A stretch of DNA of 64,000 bases, taken from NCBI GenBank assembly GCA_021776335.1, contig JAJFGB010000009.1, positions 620,001 through 684,000 on the forward strand, read 5' to 3'. Below the pieces are notes generated by a model. The model was not told where the DNA came from and made no database searches. It was given only the letters and a program-made list of their open reading frames with translations. This document shows positions 31,619 through 42,542 of the stretch, piece after piece (position 1 is the first letter of the stretch; every line of letters starts with the position of its first letter). The translations under genes were made by a program, and so were the position numbers. This DNA is from Hyphococcus sp. (GTDB taxonomy: Bacteria > Pseudomonadota > Alphaproteobacteria > Caulobacterales > Parvularculaceae).

Positions 31619-32794
31619 ATGTCGAAAGAAAAATTTGAACGTAATAAACCGCACGCCAATGTTGGCACGATTGGTCACGTGGACCATGGCAAGACGACGC
31701 TGACGGCAGCAATCACCAAATATTTTGGTGACTTCAAAGCGTATGATCAGATCGACGCGGCGCCGGAAGAAAAAGCGCGCGGCATTACGATCTCGACTGC
31801 GCATGTGGAATATGAAACTGACGCTCGTCACTATGCGCATGTCGACTGCCCAGGCCACGCTGACTATGTGAAAAACATGATCACCGGCGCGGCTCAGATG
31901 GACGGCGCTATTCTGGTTGTGAATGCTGCTGACGGTCCCATGCCGCAAACGCGCGAGCACATTCTGCTTGCTCGTCAGGTTGGTGTTCCGGCGATCGTTG
32001 TTTATCTCAACAAAGTTGACCAGGTTGACGATGAAGAGCTTCTTGAGCTTGTTGAAATGGAAGTTCGCGAACTGCTGTCGTCTTATGATTTCCCAGGCGA
32101 TGACATTCCAATCATCAAGGGTTCTGCACTTGCAGCGATGGAAGGCCGTGACCCGGAAATTGGCGAAAACTCCATCAAAGAATTGATGAAGGCCGTCGAC
32201 GAATACATCCCGACACCTGAGCGGCCTGTTGATCTGCCGTTCCTTCTGCCGATTGAGGACGTGTTCTCGATTTCTGGTCGCGGTACGGTTGTCACCGGGC
32301 GTGTTGAGCGCGGCGTTGTCAATGTTGGCGACGAACTTGAAATCATCGGTATCAAAGATACGAAGAAAACGACCTGCACGGGCGTTGAAATGTTCCGCAA
32401 GCTGCTTGATCGCGGAGAGGCGGGCGACAATGTTGGCGTTCTTTTACGCGGCGTTGAGCGTGATGGTGTTGAGCGTGGCCAGGTTCTTTGTAAGCCGGGT
32501 TCAGTGACGCCGCACACGAAGTTCGTTGCGGAAGCCTATATTCTGACAAAAGACGAAGGCGGCCGTCACACGCCGTTCTTCGGAAACTACCGTCCGCAGT
32601 TCTATTTCCGCACGACCGACGTGACTGGCGTCGTGACGCTGAAAGAAGGTACTGAAATGGTTATGCCGGGCGACAATGTTGAGCTTAATGTCGAGCTGAT
32701 CGTGCCGATCGCCATGGAAGAAAAACTTCGCTTTGCTATTCGCGAAGGCGGACGCACAGTTGGCGCGGGCATCGTGGCAAAGATTATCGAGTAA
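31619..32794 (+). CDS. tuf: Elongation factor Tu
   Basis: A 391-residue EF-Tu that delivers aminoacyl-tRNA. The GTPase motifs [16 protein letters not shown] and NKVDQVDD are intact; the last is NK-D in the expected place. GAGACGGAGAGAAG just before the ATG gives a good ribosome-binding site. It closes the str operon and is followed by a terminator. Many proteobacteria have a second tuf before secE-nusG; none is in this window. Confidence 0.98.
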   Translation: MSKEKFERNKPHANVGTIGHVDHGKTTLTAAITKYFGDFKAYDQIDAAPEEKARGITISTAHVEYETDARHYAHVDCPGHADYVKNMITGAAQMDGAILVVNAADGPMPQTREHILLARQVGVPAIVVYLNKVDQVDDEELLELVEMEVRELLSSYDFPGDDIPIIKGSALAAMEGRDPEIGENSIKELMKAVDEYIPTPERPVDLPFLLPIEDVFSISGRGTVVTGRVERGVVNVGDELEIIGIKDTKKTTCTGVEMFRKLLDRGEAGDNVGVLLRGVERDGVERGQVLCKPGSVTPHTKFVAEAYILTKDEGGRHTPFFGNYRPQFYFRTTDVTGVVTLKEGTEMVMPGDNVELNVELIVPIAMEEKLRFAIREGGRTVGAGIVAKIIE

Positions 32795-32807
32795 GATACG
32801 GAATAAG

Positions 32808-32846
32808 AACGCGGATTGGTCAAGCGCCAGTCCGCGTTTTCAATTT
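32808..32846 (+). terminator. Terminator between tuf and rpsJ
   Basis: AACGCGGA (32808-32815) pairs with TCCGCGTT (32831-32838), with an inner TGG/CCA extension, followed by TTTT and more T. It separates the str operon from the S10 operon, 50 bases before rpsJ. Confidence 0.8.
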
Positions 32847-32889
32847 ATTAGAGTGAAGAAGAAGTTTAAACAGGCGAAACGTTAGACCC

Positions 32890-33201
32890 ATGCAACAAAA
32901 TATCCGCATCAGGCTAAAAGCGTTTGATCATCGTGTGCTCGACGCTTCGACGATAGAAATCGTCAATACAGCGAAGCGCACCGGCGCCAATGTGCGCGGG
33001 CCGATTCCGTTGCCGACGCGCATTGAGCGTTACACTGTTAACCGTTCGCCACACGTAAATAAGAAGAGCCGGGAACAGTTTGAGATGCGCACCCACAAAC
33101 GCATGCTCGATATTGTTGATCCGACGCCACAGACTGTTGATGCGTTGATGAAACTCGACCTTTCGGCTGGCGTTGATGTTGAAATTAAGCTTGGCGCCTA
33201 G
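32890..33201 (+). CDS. rpsJ: 30S ribosomal protein S10
   Basis: A 103-residue S10 (NusE), a component of the 30S head that also joins NusB in transcription antitermination. The motif [20 protein letters not shown] is typical. It is the first gene of the S10 operon, placed after a terminator, and rplC follows after 11 bases. Confidence 0.98.
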   Translation: MQQNIRIRLKAFDHRVLDASTIEIVNTAKRTGANVRGPIPLPTRIERYTVNRSPHVNKKSREQFEMRTHKRMLDIVDPTPQTVDALMKLDLSAGVDVEIKLGA

Positions 33202-33212
33202 GAGCCCTTGAG

Positions 33213-33962
33213 ATGCGAACCGGATTAGTTGCAAAAAAAATGGGCATGACTCGGATTTATTCCGAGGACGGCACTCATGTGCCGGTGACGGTCGTGCAGA
33301 TGGACGCCTGTCAGGTTGTCGGCCAGCGAACTGCTGAAAAGAATGGTTACACAGCCATTCAACTCGGTGTTGGCGCTAAGAAAGCCAAACGCGTCAACAA
33401 GGCCGAGCGTGGCCAGTTCGCGAAGGTTAACATTGAGCCAAAAGCGAAACTGGCTGAGTTCCGTGTGTCGGAAGACAATCTTGTTGAAGTCGGCGCCGAG
33501 CTCTCCGCAGAACATTTTCTCGTCGGCCAAAAAGTCGACGTTACCGCGACATCGATCGGTAAGGGTTTTGCCGGCGCGATGAAGCGGCACAATTTTGGCG
33601 GGCTGCGCGCCACGCACGGGGTATCAATTTCACACCGCTCGCATGGTTCTACGGGTCAGTGCCAGGATCCGGGCAAAGTTTTCAAAGGTAAGAAGATGGC
33701 CGGTCACATGGGCGCGACGCGCGTGACGACCCAAAATCTGGACATTGTTCGTACCGATGCAGATCGCGGCCTGATCCTGATCAAGGGCGCCGTGCCTGGT
33801 CCAAAAGGCGGCTGGGTGTTGATCAAGGATGCGGTGAAGCGTCCGTTCCCTGAGGGAGCGCCTTTGCCGGCGGCGTTGAAAGGCTCTAACGAGAAAAAAG
33901 ACGCGCCTTCGCAAGAGGCAGCCGCGCCGCAAGAAGAAACCAAATCAGAAGGGGACGCGTAA
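33213..33962 (+). CDS. rplC: 50S ribosomal protein L3
   Basis: A 249-residue L3. The core ([13 protein letters not shown], then [16 protein letters not shown]) near the peptidyl-transferase centre is conserved. The C-terminus carries about 35 extra residues rich in Glu, Ala and Lys beyond the usual L3 end, a common alphaproteobacterial addition. The stop codon overlaps the start of rplD (TAATG). Confidence 0.97.
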   Translation: MRTGLVAKKMGMTRIYSEDGTHVPVTVVQMDACQVVGQRTAEKNGYTAIQLGVGAKKAKRVNKAERGQFAKVNIEPKAKLAEFRVSEDNLVEVGAELSAEHFLVGQKVDVTATSIGKGFAGAMKRHNFGGLRATHGVSISHRSHGSTGQCQDPGKVFKGKKMAGHMGATRVTTQNLDIVRTDADRGLILIKGAVPGPKGGWVLIKDAVKRPFPEGAPLPAALKGSNEKKDAPSQEAAAPQEETKSEGDA

Positions 33963-34579
33963 TGAAAATCGACGTCCTCAGCATGGGCGGCAAAAAGGCC
34001 GCCGCCATCGATCTCGATGATGCGATCTTTGGCCTTGAGCCGCGCGCGGATATTTTGCACCGCTGCGTTGTATATCAGCTCGCCAAACGTCAGCAGGGCA
34101 CGCATCACGCTAAAGAGCGTGGCGAAGTTTCTGCCACGTCGAAAAAATTCGGCAATCAAAAGGGCGGCGGCGGTGCTCGTCACGGTAATCGGGCTGCGCC
34201 ACTATTTCGCGGCGGCGGCAAGGCCCATGGCCCGCGCGTGCGCAGCCATGCGATTGACCTTCCTAAAAAAGTGCGTCGTCTGGCACTGAAGCATGCGCTG
34301 TCCTCGAAGCAGGCGGACGGCTCTTTGTTCATTCTTGATGAAGCGAAAATAAAAGACGCAAAGACCAAAGCTGTGGCTGAAGCTTTTGCAAAGCTGGACA
34401 TCGCGAATGCGCTGATCGTTGACGCGCAGATTGACGAGGATTTTGGTCGCGCGGCCCGCAATATAGTCGGCATCAATCTTATGCCGGTCATGGGCGCGAA
34501 TGTTTACGATATTCTTCGCGCCAAGAAACTGGTGTTGACTAAAGCGGCAGTCGAAGGGTTGGAGGCGCGCCTCAAATGA
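33962..34579 (+). CDS. rplD: 50S ribosomal protein L4
   Basis: A 205-residue L4 whose extended loop ([16 protein letters not shown]) lines the exit tunnel; mutations there affect macrolides. L4 can also attenuate the S10 operon in gammaproteobacteria, but that is not known here. It overlaps rplC by one base and rplW by four bases, so the three are translationally coupled. Confidence 0.97.
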   Translation: MKIDVLSMGGKKAAAIDLDDAIFGLEPRADILHRCVVYQLAKRQQGTHHAKERGEVSATSKKFGNQKGGGGARHGNRAAPLFRGGGKAHGPRVRSHAIDLPKKVRRLALKHALSSKQADGSLFILDEAKIKDAKTKAVAEAFAKLDIANALIVDAQIDEDFGRAARNIVGINLMPVMGANVYDILRAKKLVLTKAAVEGLEARLK

Positions 34580-34893
34580 GCAAAAAGCAAACAATAGAAG
34601 GCGGGCACGAAGCGCATTACGATACGATCGTTTCGCCAATCATTACGGAAAAAGCGACGATTGCGTCTGAAAACAATCAAGTTGTTTTCAAGGTGGCGCT
34701 GACAGCGACGAAACCGGAAATCACCGAAGCCGTTGAAACCTTGTTCAAAGTAAAGGTTAAGGCTGTGAATACGATGCGCGTCAAAGGTAAGAACAAACAA
34801 TTCAAAGGTCGCGCCTATACGCGGTCTACTGAGAAAAAAGCAATTGTGACCCTCGAAGAAGGTCATTCGATCGACGTTACGACGGGACTTTAA
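34576..34893 (+). CDS. rplW: 50S ribosomal protein L23
   Basis: A 105-residue L23, the docking site at the tunnel exit for trigger factor and SRP. The [21 protein letters not shown] start of the family is clear in two parts ([21 protein letters not shown]). It begins with ATGA overlapping the rplD stop. Confidence 0.97.
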   Translation: MSKKQTIEGGHEAHYDTIVSPIITEKATIASENNQVVFKVALTATKPEITEAVETLFKVKVKAVNTMRVKGKNKQFKGRAYTRSTEKKAIVTLEEGHSIDVTTGL

Positions 34894-34911
34894 CGGACGG
34901 GTTTGGGAATA

Positions 34912-35754
34912 ATGGCTCTTAGAAAATTCAAACCAACCACGCCGTCGCGCCGCCAGCTTGTGCTGGTGGATCGCAGCGAGCTTTGGAAAGGTAAGCCGGT
35001 TAAATCGCTGACGGAGGGACTGTCCTCCAAAGCGGGCCGCAACAATCATGGTCGTATTACTGTCCGTCGCCGTGGCGGCGGGGCAAAAAAGACCTATCGC
35101 ATTGTCGATTTCAAACGTCGTAAATTTGACATCGAGGCGAAGGTCGAGCGTTTGGAGTATGATCCGAACCGAACGGCCTTTATTGCTTTGATCAAATATC
35201 TTGACGGCGAGCAGGCCTACATTCTGGCGCCGCAGCGCGTGAAAGTTGGCGACAAGGTTATTGCTGGCGAGAAAGTCGATGTAAAACCCGGCAATGCGAT
35301 GCGGTTGAAGTCGATCCCGGTTGGAACGATTATTCACAATATTGAAATGAAGCCCGGTAAGGGCGGTCAAATTGCACGCTCTGCCGGCGCCTATGCACAG
35401 CTTGTCGGTCGCGATGGCGGTATGGCGCAAATTCGGCTGCAGTCCGGCGAAGTTCGATTGACGTCGGGCGAATGTATGGCGTCGATCGGCGCTGTATCCA
35501 ATCCGGATCATATGAACGAAAACATCGGCAAAGCCGGTCGCAACCGTCACAAAGGCAAGCGGCCGTCTGTTCGCGGTGTCGTGATGAACCCGGTTGATCA
35601 CCCGCATGGCGGCGGCGAGGGACGTACATCAGGCGGGCGTCATCCTGTCACCCCTTGGGGCCGCCCGACTAAAGGCGCCAAGACTCGCGACAAGAAAAAG
35701 CAATCCAACAAACTCATTCTTCGCTCGCGTCATGCGCGCAAGAAGAAACGCTAA
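34912..35754 (+). CDS. rplB: 50S ribosomal protein L2
   Basis: A 280-residue L2, needed for subunit joining and the peptidyl-transferase region. The ATG at 34912 ([17 protein letters not shown]) matches the family N-terminus; a TTG three codons earlier is unlikely. The C-terminal [15 protein letters not shown] with the conserved His is intact. Confidence 0.98.
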   Translation: MALRKFKPTTPSRRQLVLVDRSELWKGKPVKSLTEGLSSKAGRNNHGRITVRRRGGGAKKTYRIVDFKRRKFDIEAKVERLEYDPNRTAFIALIKYLDGEQAYILAPQRVKVGDKVIAGEKVDVKPGNAMRLKSIPVGTIIHNIEMKPGKGGQIARSAGAYAQLVGRDGGMAQIRLQSGEVRLTSGECMASIGAVSNPDHMNENIGKAGRNRHKGKRPSVRGVVMNPVDHPHGGGEGRTSGGRHPVTPWGRPTKGAKTRDKKKQSNKLILRSRHARKKKR

Positions 35755-35774
35755 TAAGGGCGCCGGAGAAAATT

Positions 35775-36053
35775 ATGCCACGTTCAGTTTGGAAAGGTCC
35801 GTTTGTCGATCGCTATCTTTTAAAGAAAGCGGAAGAGTCTCAGGACGGCAAACACAAAGGCGGTATCAAGACATGGTCGCGCCGCTCGACCATCCTGCCG
35901 CAATTCATTGGCATCTCGTTCAATGTATATAACGGCAAGAAATTCATACCTGTTCGCGTGACTGAAGACATGGTCGGTCACAAGCTCGGCGAATTCTCTC
36001 CGACCCGCACATATTTGGGGCACGGCGCGGATAAAAAGGTGCGGAGAAAATAG
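35775..36053 (+). CDS. rpsS: 30S ribosomal protein S19
   Basis: A 92-residue S19 that binds 16S rRNA in the head with S13. It begins [19 protein letters not shown] and has the signature [26 protein letters not shown] precedes the ATG. rplV starts two bases after its stop. Confidence 0.98.
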   Translation: MPRSVWKGPFVDRYLLKKAEESQDGKHKGGIKTWSRRSTILPQFIGISFNVYNGKKFIPVRVTEDMVGHKLGEFSPTRTYLGHGADKKVRRK

Positions 36054-36055
36054 TC

Positions 36056-36436
36056 ATGGGCCAAAAGAAAAATCCCCGGCGGATGGGTGATAATGCGGCA
36101 ATGGCCAAAGGCCGGATGTTGCGTACGTCGCCGCAGAAACTCAACCTGGTAGCACAGGCGATCCGCGGCATGCCGGTTGAAAAGGCATTGGCGGAACTGA
36201 CGTTTTCGCGCAAACGCATTGCACAGCATGTCAAGAAGGTCCTTGAGAGCGCTGTTGCAAATGCCGAAAACAACCATGACCTCGATATCGATTCATTGGT
36301 TGTGGAGCGCGCTTTTGTCGGAAAAAATATTGTCATGAAGAGATGGCGCGCCCGCGCACGTGGTCGCACCGGCAAGATCCTAAAACCGTTTTCAGAAATC
36401 ACCATTGTGGTCAAAGAAGTTGAGGAGGCCGCCTGA
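36056..36436 (+). CDS. rplV: 50S ribosomal protein L22
   Basis: A 126-residue L22; its beta-hairpin reaches the narrow part of the exit tunnel. The [20 protein letters not shown] segment near the tunnel tip is conserved in form. It shares one base with the rpsC start (TGATG). Confidence 0.97.
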   Translation: MGQKKNPRRMGDNAAMAKGRMLRTSPQKLNLVAQAIRGMPVEKALAELTFSRKRIAQHVKKVLESAVANAENNHDLDIDSLVVERAFVGKNIVMKRWRARARGRTGKILKPFSEITIVVKEVEEAA

Positions 36437-37143
36437 TGGGTCAGAAAGTTAACCCTATCGGCCTTCGGTTGGGGATCAATCGAACTTGGGATTCTCGCTG
36501 GTTTGCGACAAAGGGCGCCTATGGCGATCTGTTGCACGAGGATCTGGCGATCCGGGAATATCTGCATAAGCGTTTGCAGCAGGCTGGTGTGTCACGCATC
36601 GTGATCGAGCGCCCGCATAAGAAGTGCCGGGTGACGATTTATACAGCGCGCCCAGGTGTGGTAATCGGCAAAAAGGGCGCTGACATTGAAAAGCTGCGTC
36701 TTGAACTGACCAAATTGTCGTCGTCTGAAACAGTCCTGAATATTGTCGAAATCCGCAAGCCGGAAATTGACTCGACACTGGTCGCTGAAAACATCGCCCA
36801 GCAACTCGAACGCCGCGTTGCTTTTCGACGCGCGATGAAACGGGCGATGCAGACTGCGCAGCGTATGGGCGCACTGGGCATCCGCGTGAATGTAGCGGGC
36901 CGCCTCGGCGGCGCTGAGATCGCGCGCACGGAGTGGTATCGCGAAGGACGGGTGCCGTTGCATACGTTGCGCGCCGATATCGACTATGGCGTGGCGACAG
37001 CGCGCACGACCTATGGCGCGATCGGCGTCAAGGTTTGGATATTTAAAGGTGAGTTGATGGATCATGACCCGATGGGTCAGGAAAAACGGCTCATAGAAAT
37101 GCAGACCGGCGGCGTTGGCCAGTCGCGTCCGCAACAACGCTAG
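36436..37143 (+). CDS. rpsC: 30S ribosomal protein S3
   Basis: A 235-residue S3, part of the mRNA entry gate. It has an N-terminal KH domain with [15 protein letters not shown] (the GxxG loop) and the C-terminal signature [27 protein letters not shown] split over two turns. The start overlaps the rplV stop by one base. Confidence 0.98.
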   Translation: MGQKVNPIGLRLGINRTWDSRWFATKGAYGDLLHEDLAIREYLHKRLQQAGVSRIVIERPHKKCRVTIYTARPGVVIGKKGADIEKLRLELTKLSSSETVLNIVEIRKPEIDSTLVAENIAQQLERRVAFRRAMKRAMQTAQRMGALGIRVNVAGRLGGAEIARTEWYREGRVPLHTLRADIDYGVATARTTYGAIGVKVWIFKGELMDHDPMGQEKRLIEMQTGGVGQSRPQQR

Positions 37144-37175
37144 TAACGATAGTTAAGTCGGGAGACTTTTGACAA

Positions 37176-37589
37176 ATGCTGCAACCGAAACGGACCAAGT
37201 TCCGCAAACAGCATAAAGGCCGGATCAAGGGCGTCGCCAAAGGCGGCACTGATTTGAATTTCGGCTCACATGGGCTGAAAGCGCTTGAACCTGAACGTGT
37301 GACAGCACGTCAGATCGAGGCAACGCGCCGCGCGATTACGCGCGCCATGAAGCGTGCAGGTCGCGTCTGGATTCGAATTTTTCCAGACGTGCCGGTTTCG
37401 AAAAAGCCGACGGAAGTGCGCATGGGTAAAGGTAAGGGTTCGGTCGAGTTCTGGGCCGCTAAGGTAAAACCGGGCCGGATTATGTTCGAGATTGACGGCG
37501 TCACTGACGAAGTTGCGCGCGAGGCATTGGCGCTTGGCGCGGCCAAGCTGCCGATTAAAACGCGCATCATAACGCGCGTTGGCGAGTAA
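37176..37589 (+). CDS. rplP: 50S ribosomal protein L16
   Basis: A 137-residue L16, which helps position A-site tRNA. It begins [16 protein letters not shown] and carries [19 protein letters not shown]. The conserved Arg in the RMGKGKGS loop that is hydroxylated in some bacteria is present. Confidence 0.98.
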   Translation: MLQPKRTKFRKQHKGRIKGVAKGGTDLNFGSHGLKALEPERVTARQIEATRRAITRAMKRAGRVWIRIFPDVPVSKKPTEVRMGKGKGSVEFWAAKVKPGRIMFEIDGVTDEVAREALALGAAKLPIKTRIITRVGE

Positions 37590-37601
37590 GGAGCGAAAGC
37601 A

Positions 37602-37802
37602 ATGAATGCCAGTGAAGTGCGCGATATGACATCGGACGAGCTGAAGGACAAACTCCTGCAGCTCAAAAAGGAACAGTTCAATCTGCGATTCCAGAAGGCT
37701 TCGGGCCAATTGGAAAAAACGTCGCGGATTTGTGAAGTGCGGCGCGATATTGCGCGGATCAAAACAGTGCTCGGCGAAAATAGCCGGGCGAATGCAAGTT
37801 AA
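37602..37802 (+). CDS. rpmC: 50S ribosomal protein L29
   Basis: A 66-residue L29 of two helices at the tunnel exit. The [19 protein letters not shown] helix and the second helix ending IKTVLGE are typical. AAGGAGCGAAAGC before the ATG is a strong ribosome-binding site. Confidence 0.96.
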   Translation: MNASEVRDMTSDELKDKLLQLKKEQFNLRFQKASGQLEKTSRICEVRRDIARIKTVLGENSRANAS

Positions 37803-37819
37803 GGAAAAGAGGCCGAGCA

Positions 37820-38062
37820 ATGCCTAAAAGGATCATGCAGGGCGCTGTGGTCAGCGACAAAGGCGACAAAACGGTGATCGTACGCATCGAGCGCGTATTC
37901 ACGCACCCTTTGTTGAAGAAAACCATGCGCCGGACCAATAAGTTTCATGCCCATGATGAAGAGAATAAATATAAAACCGGTGATCTCGTTCAAATACAGG
38001 AATGTGCGCCGAAATCGAAACTGAAACGCTGGGAAGTTATTGGCGTTGGTTCGAAGGCCTAA
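37820..38062 (+). CDS. rpsQ: 30S ribosomal protein S17
   Basis: An 80-residue S17 with an OB fold that binds 16S rRNA helices 7 and 11. It begins [19 protein letters not shown], a normal S17 start, and has the motif [13 protein letters not shown]. It lies 17 bases after rpmC, and rplN follows after 69 bases, the largest gap inside this part of the operon. Confidence 0.97.
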   Translation: MPKRIMQGAVVSDKGDKTVIVRIERVFTHPLLKKTMRRTNKFHAHDEENKYKTGDLVQIQECAPKSKLKRWEVIGVGSKA

Positions 38063-38131
38063 AGAGTTTGCGGCGCAGCGCGCTGCTTTGAGTTGGATGT
38101 TTAGCGGGCATAGCCCATCAGGAGGATCGTC

Positions 38132-38500
38132 ATGATCCAGATGCAAACAAATTTGGACGTTGCGGATAATTCCGGCGCCAAGCGCGTTCAGTGCATCAAA
38201 GTGCTCGGCGGCGCGAAACGCAGATATGCGAGCATCGGCGATATTATCGTTGTCTCTGTAAAAGAGGCGATCCCGCGCGGCCGTGTAAAAAAGGGCCAGG
38301 TCATGAAGGCGGTCGTGGTTCGTACGGCGAAAGACATTATTCGGCGCGACGGTTCGGTGATCCGCTTTGATCGCAATGCGGCTGTTTTGATCAACAATAA
38401 CAAAGAACCAATCGGCACTCGTATCTTTGGCCCGGTGACGCGTGAATTGCGCGCATCGAAGCACATGAAGATCGTGTCGCTTGCCCCGGAGGTGCTGTAA
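38132..38500 (+). CDS. rplN: 50S ribosomal protein L14
   Basis: A 122-residue L14 at the subunit interface. [18 protein letters not shown] is the standard start, and GGAGG lies 7 bases before this ATG rather than before the next one. The stop overlaps the rplX start (TAATG). Confidence 0.98.
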   Translation: MIQMQTNLDVADNSGAKRVQCIKVLGGAKRRYASIGDIIVVSVKEAIPRGRVKKGQVMKAVVVRTAKDIIRRDGSVIRFDRNAAVLINNNKEPIGTRIFGPVTRELRASKHMKIVSLAPEVL

Positions 38501-38814
38501 TGGCGGCTAAAATTAAAAAGGGCGACAAGGTCATCGTGCTTGCCGGCAAAGATCGCGGCGCCGAGGGTGAAGTCGTGAGCGTTATGCCGACCGAAGACCG
38601 GATCGTGGTTCGCGGCGTTAATCTGATCAAGAAGCATCAGAAACAAACGCAAAAGGATCAGGGCGGGATCATCTCTCTTGAAGCATCAATTCATGTGTCC
38701 AATGTTGCGCTCCGCGATCCGTCAACCGGAAAGCCGACGCGTGTAGGGTTTAAAATAGAAGACGGTAAGAAAAAGCGGATCGCAAAGGCGTCCGGCGAGG
38801 TTATCGATGGCTGA
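38500..38814 (+). CDS. rplX: 50S ribosomal protein L24
   Basis: A 104-residue L24, an assembly initiator with an N-terminal KOW motif ([20 protein letters not shown]). Its end overlaps the rplE start by eight bases. Confidence 0.97.
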   Translation: MAAKIKKGDKVIVLAGKDRGAEGEVVSVMPTEDRIVVRGVNLIKKHQKQTQKDQGGIISLEASIHVSNVALRDPSTGKPTRVGFKIEDGKKKRIAKASGEVIDG

Positions 38815-39367
38815 AGCAACACAATATGAGCCGCGTTTCAAAAAGCTCTACCGCGATGAAGTGCGCGGCAAGCTGAACGAGAAATTCGGATACAAAAATC
38901 CCATGATGACGCCGGCCATAGAGAAGGTCGTCATCAATATCGGTGTTGGCGATGCCGTCAACGACCGCAAGGCGGTTGATGCAGCATTTGCAGACCTCGC
39001 GCTTATTGCGGGTCAAAAGCCGATCGTTACGAAAGCATCGAAATCGATCGCTGGTTTTAAGCTGCGCGAAGGCATGCCAATCGGTGTAAAAGTAACGCTG
39101 CGTAAAAACCGCATGTATGAGTTCCTCGATCGCCTGATCACTATCGCACTCCCGCGCGTACGAGATTTTCGCGGATTGAATGCAAAGAGTTTTGACGGTC
39201 GCGGTAATTTTGCGATGGGATTGAAGGAGCACATTGTGTTTCCTGAGATCGATTACGACAAAGTCGACAAGATTCGGGGCATGGACATCATCGTTTGCAC
39301 CTCGGCAAGCAATGACGACGAAGCACGGGAGCTCCTGCGTGAGTTCAATTTCCCGTTTCCTAAATAG
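38807..39367 (+). CDS. rplE: 50S ribosomal protein L5
   Basis: A 186-residue L5 of the central protuberance, binding 5S rRNA and contacting P-site tRNA. The [18 protein letters not shown] signature is complete, and the protein ends EFNFPFPK as usual. The start lies inside the rplX end. Confidence 0.97.
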   Translation: MAEATQYEPRFKKLYRDEVRGKLNEKFGYKNPMMTPAIEKVVINIGVGDAVNDRKAVDAAFADLALIAGQKPIVTKASKSIAGFKLREGMPIGVKVTLRKNRMYEFLDRLITIALPRVRDFRGLNAKSFDGRGNFAMGLKEHIVFPEIDYDKVDKIRGMDIIVCTSASNDDEARELLREFNFPFPK

Positions 39368-39434
39368 GTAACTAGATAAGGCTAGATTTGGGCCAGGTCC
39401 TGCATTCAGGAAACCGGCTTGAGAAGGAGAAACA

Positions 39435-39740
39435 ATGGCGAAGAAATCAATGGTCGAACGCGATCTCAAACGCCGCCGCATGGCGAAAAAGTTTGAGTCG
39501 AAACGCAATCGGCTGAAAGAAATTATCAATGACAAGGACAAGTCCGGCGAGGATCGTTTTACGGCTGCGCTTAGGCTTGCAGAACTACCGCGTAATTCTT
39601 CAAAGACACGTATCCGCAATCGCTGCCTCGTAACCGGCCGCCCGCGTGGATATTACCGCAAATTGAAGATGTCGCGGATCGCACTGCGTGAAATGGGATC
39701 GGATGGAAAAATTCCTGGTCTCATAAAGTCAAGCTGGTAA
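39435..39740 (+). CDS. rpsN: 30S ribosomal protein S14
   Basis: A 101-residue S14 of the long, zinc-free type: the CxxC pairs of the short form are absent. [20 protein letters not shown] is the family signature. GAGAAGGAGAAACA precedes the ATG. Confidence 0.97.
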   Translation: MAKKSMVERDLKRRRMAKKFESKRNRLKEIINDKDKSGEDRFTAALRLAELPRNSSKTRIRNRCLVTGRPRGYYRKLKMSRIALREMGSDGKIPGLIKSSW

Positions 39741-39755
39741 GGGGGGCGAACGAAA

Positions 39756-40154
39756 ATGGCTATCAACGATCCTGTCGGCGATTTGATTACCCGTATCCGC
39801 AATGCGCAGATGCGCCGTCACTCAACGATGAAGGCGCCCGTATCAAAACTTCGCGGTTGGGTGCTCGATGTTCTCGAAGCGGAAGGTTATATCCGCGGTT
39901 ATGCGCGCATTGAACAAGATGGCGAAAAACCTTCTTTCGAGGTGGAGTTGAAATATTTCGAAGGCGCGCCGGTGATCCAGAAGATCAAGCGTATTTCGAA
40001 GCCGGGGCGACGCGTTTATTCGTCCGTGAATGATTTACCGTCCGTACGTAACGGCTTGGGTATTTCGATTGTATCGACGCCTAAGGGCGTTATGTCCGAC
40101 GCAGCAGCGCGCGACGCCAATGTCGGCGGCGAAGTGCTCTGCGAGGTTTATTAA
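39756..40154 (+). CDS. rpsH: 30S ribosomal protein S8
   Basis: A 132-residue S8, a primary 16S rRNA binder and, in E. coli, the translational repressor of the spc operon. It begins [18 protein letters not shown] and ends with the conserved GEVLCEVY. It starts 15 bases after rpsN. Confidence 0.98.
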   Translation: MAINDPVGDLITRIRNAQMRRHSTMKAPVSKLRGWVLDVLEAEGYIRGYARIEQDGEKPSFEVELKYFEGAPVIQKIKRISKPGRRVYSSVNDLPSVRNGLGISIVSTPKGVMSDAAARDANVGGEVLCEVY

Positions 40155-40171
40155 GATCAGGAGCGAGGATT

Positions 40172-40705
40172 ATGTCCCGCATCGGTAAAAAAGCGATTGA
40201 AGTGCCCAGCGGCGTCACTGTGACAGTCGACGGCCAGGCCGTGAAAGCGAAGGGTCCGAAAGGCGAGTTGAGTTTCGTCGTCAGCGACCTTTGTGCTGTA
40301 GCGCTTGACGGCAACAGTTTGTCTATAACGCCTGTCGAAGATTCCAAGCCGGCAAGGTCCATGTGGGGCATGAGCCGCACGCAGATTGCCAATATGGTGG
40401 CCGGCGTTGCGAATGAGTTTTCGAAAACGCTTCATCTGGTCGGCGTTGGTTATCGCGCGCAGATGAAAGGTAATGCCCTCAATCTGGCGCTCGGATTTAG
40501 TCACGATATCAATTATCCGATGCCGGACGGTATCAAGATCGTGACAACGAAACCAACGGAAATCATAATTTCCGGGATCGATAGACAAAAGGTCGGGCAG
40601 ACTGCAGCAGAAATTCGCGCCTTCCGGCCGCCGGAGCCTTATAAGGGCAAGGGCGTCAAATATTCTGATGAATATATCTTCCGTAAAGAAGGCAAGAAGA
40701 AGTAA
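40172..40705 (+). CDS. rplF: 50S ribosomal protein L6
   Basis: A 177-residue L6 near the factor-binding site. Two similar domains are seen. The C-terminal signature [18 protein letters not shown] is intact. CAGGAGCGAGGATT before the ATG gives a good ribosome-binding site. Confidence 0.98.
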   Translation: MSRIGKKAIEVPSGVTVTVDGQAVKAKGPKGELSFVVSDLCAVALDGNSLSITPVEDSKPARSMWGMSRTQIANMVAGVANEFSKTLHLVGVGYRAQMKGNALNLALGFSHDINYPMPDGIKIVTTKPTEIIISGIDRQKVGQTAAEIRAFRPPEPYKGKGVKYSDEYIFRKEGKKK

Positions 40706-40729
40706 CTCTTCGTAAAAGGATAACGGGTC

Positions 40730-41095
40730 ATGGCTGACCAGAATAAAACTAAACAGAAGTCCCGCGCCGGGCGCAACCGACGTAAAATTGCGCGCGTCTC
40801 CAAGGGCCGTGTGCGGCTTTCGGTTTTCCGATCGTCGAAAAATATTTCGGCGCAGGTGATTGATGATGCACAAGGCAAGACGCTTGCTTGCGCGTCGTCG
40901 CTGGATGCGGAATTGAGTAAAGGCAGTGCAAAGGGCTCTGATAAAGACGCTGCTGCGAAAGTCGGCAAAGCCGTCGCAGAGCGGGCGATTAAGGCTGGCG
41001 TTGAAAATGTCGTGTTTGATCGCGGCAGTTATATGTATCACGGCCGTGTGAAGGCGCTTGCTGACGCCGCGCGCGATGCCGGATTGAAATTCTAA
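40730..41095 (+). CDS. rplR: 50S ribosomal protein L18
   Basis: A 121-residue L18, which binds 5S rRNA with L5. The basic N-terminus and the [16 protein letters not shown] and [20 protein letters not shown] segments are typical. AAGGATAACGGGTC precedes the ATG. Confidence 0.97.
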   Translation: MADQNKTKQKSRAGRNRRKIARVSKGRVRLSVFRSSKNISAQVIDDAQGKTLACASSLDAELSKGSAKGSDKDAAAKVGKAVAERAIKAGVENVVFDRGSYMYHGRVKALADAARDAGLKF

Positions 41096-41109
41096 GGGAG
41101 TATTGGTTC

Positions 41110-41691
41110 ATGGCGCGTGATGATAGACGTGGTGGACGCGGTCGAGGCCGTGGTGATCGTGAAGAGCGCGACGAATTCGTTGACAAGCTCGTTGCCATCA
41201 ATCGGGTCGCGAAAGTGGTCAAAGGCGGTAAGAATTTTGGTTTTGCGGCTCTGGTAGTGGTCGGCGATCAAAAAGGCCGCGTTGGATTCGGTAAAGGCAA
41301 GGCGCGCGAAGTTCCCGAGGCCATTCGTAAAGCTGCTCAGGAAGCCAAACGAAACCTCATTCGGGTACCGCTTCGCGAGGGCCGGACGCTGCATCATGAT
41401 GCGCAGGGACGCTGGGGCGCAGGCAAAGTTGTCTTGCGCGCGGCGCCTCCGGGAACCGGCATCATTGCTGGCGGTCCGATGCGCGCGATTTTTGAAACGC
41501 TCGGCGTTCAGGACGTTGTTGCAAAATCTATCGGCTCTTCGAACCCTTATAATATGGTTCGCGCGACGGTGAATGCGCTTCAGCATCAGGTGAGCCCGCG
41601 TTCCATGGCCGCAAAGCGCGGTAAGAAAGTATCTGATATTCTTTCGCGTCGCACCGGCGGCGGCGAAGCAAGCGCTGCAGACGCAGCGTAA
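41110..41691 (+). CDS. rpsE: 30S ribosomal protein S5
   Basis: A 193-residue S5, involved in translational accuracy and mRNA unwinding. It has an Arg/Gly-rich N-terminal extension ([20 protein letters not shown]), common in alphaproteobacteria. The double-stranded-RNA-binding domain with [19 protein letters not shown] follows. The spectinomycin loop is of the normal type. Confidence 0.97.
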   Translation: MARDDRRGGRGRGRGDREERDEFVDKLVAINRVAKVVKGGKNFGFAALVVVGDQKGRVGFGKGKAREVPEAIRKAAQEAKRNLIRVPLREGRTLHHDAQGRWGAGKVVLRAAPPGTGIIAGGPMRAIFETLGVQDVVAKSIGSSNPYNMVRATVNALQHQVSPRSMAAKRGKKVSDILSRRTGGGEASAADAA

Positions 41692-41702
41692 GGGAGCCAA
41701 TG

Positions 41703-41891
41703 ATGGCAGCGAAGAAAATGCTTAAAGTCCGTCAGACCGGCAGTCCGATCCGCCGCGCGCAAGATCAGCGCGCGACGCTTGTTGGCCTGGGTTTGAATAA
41801 AATAGGCCGCGTGCGCGAGCTCGAAGATACGCCGTCAGTACGCGGTATGATTCGTAAAATATCGCATATGGTTGAAATCGTAGAAGAATAA
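41703..41891 (+). CDS. rpmD: 50S ribosomal protein L30
   Basis: A 62-residue L30. Two ATG codons are adjacent (41700 and 41703). The second is preferred by a slightly better distance from AGGGAG, but either is possible. The [11 protein letters not shown] and [17 protein letters not shown] segments are typical. Confidence 0.95.
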   Translation: MAAKKMLKVRQTGSPIRRAQDQRATLVGLGLNKIGRVRELEDTPSVRGMIRKISHMVEIVEE

Positions 41892-41993
41892 CCAAGAGGC
41901 GGAAACGCTCATATCAACAGCCCGATCAGCGGGCGCATCAGGCGAGGCGACCGGTTCCGATGCGGGCATGGTTGTCGAAAGTCGAGGAATAAA

Positions 41994-42461
41994 ATGAAAC
42001 TGAACGAACTCTCCGACAATAAAGGCGCGCGTAAGAATAGAACACGTGTCGGCCGAGGCATCGGCTCCGGCAAGGGCAAAACTGGCGGGCGTGGCGTAAA
42101 GGGACAAAAATCCCGCTCAGGTGTTTCGGGCATTCGCGCGTATGAAGGCGGACAGATGCCGCTTTATATGCGTTTGCCGAAGCGCGGCTTTAATGTGCCA
42201 AACGCCTCCAAATATGTCGAAGTCAATGTTGGGCGTCTGCAGGCAGCGGTTGACGCCGGCAAGCTTGACGCAAAAAAGAAGATCGATGCGGCTGCGCTGG
42301 TTGACGCCGGAGTCGTTCGCCGCTCCCGAGATGGGATACGCCTCCTTGGTGTCGGCGCCTTAAAGGCCAAACTTGATATTGAAGTCGCACACGCCTCGTC
42401 GGGCGCACGGGCTGCCGTTGAAAAGGCGGGCGGCGCTGTAACGGTTCAGAACAAGAAATAG
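41994..42461 (+). CDS. rplO: 50S ribosomal protein L15
   Basis: A 155-residue L15, a late assembly protein with a long Gly/Arg-rich N-terminal tail ([15 protein letters not shown]). [14 protein letters not shown] is the standard start. A 102-base gap separates it from rpmD, larger than usual. secY follows after 81 bases. Confidence 0.97.
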   Translation: MKLNELSDNKGARKNRTRVGRGIGSGKGKTGGRGVKGQKSRSGVSGIRAYEGGQMPLYMRLPKRGFNVPNASKYVEVNVGRLQAAVDAGKLDAKKKIDAAALVDAGVVRRSRDGIRLLGVGALKAKLDIEVAHASSGARAAVEKAGGAVTVQNKK

Positions 42462-42542
42462 GACAGTGGTGGGGTTGCGGATCAGACCTGCGACCGCCAC
42501 ATGGCGACTGACTTATTCCTCCAGCTCAGGTGAAGGTCCGAA

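Noticed and set aside
34504-35607. Long minus-strand frame (367 codons) across rplW and rplB
   Set aside because: It is antisense to two certain ribosomal genes and arises from their codon pattern; no domain is visible.
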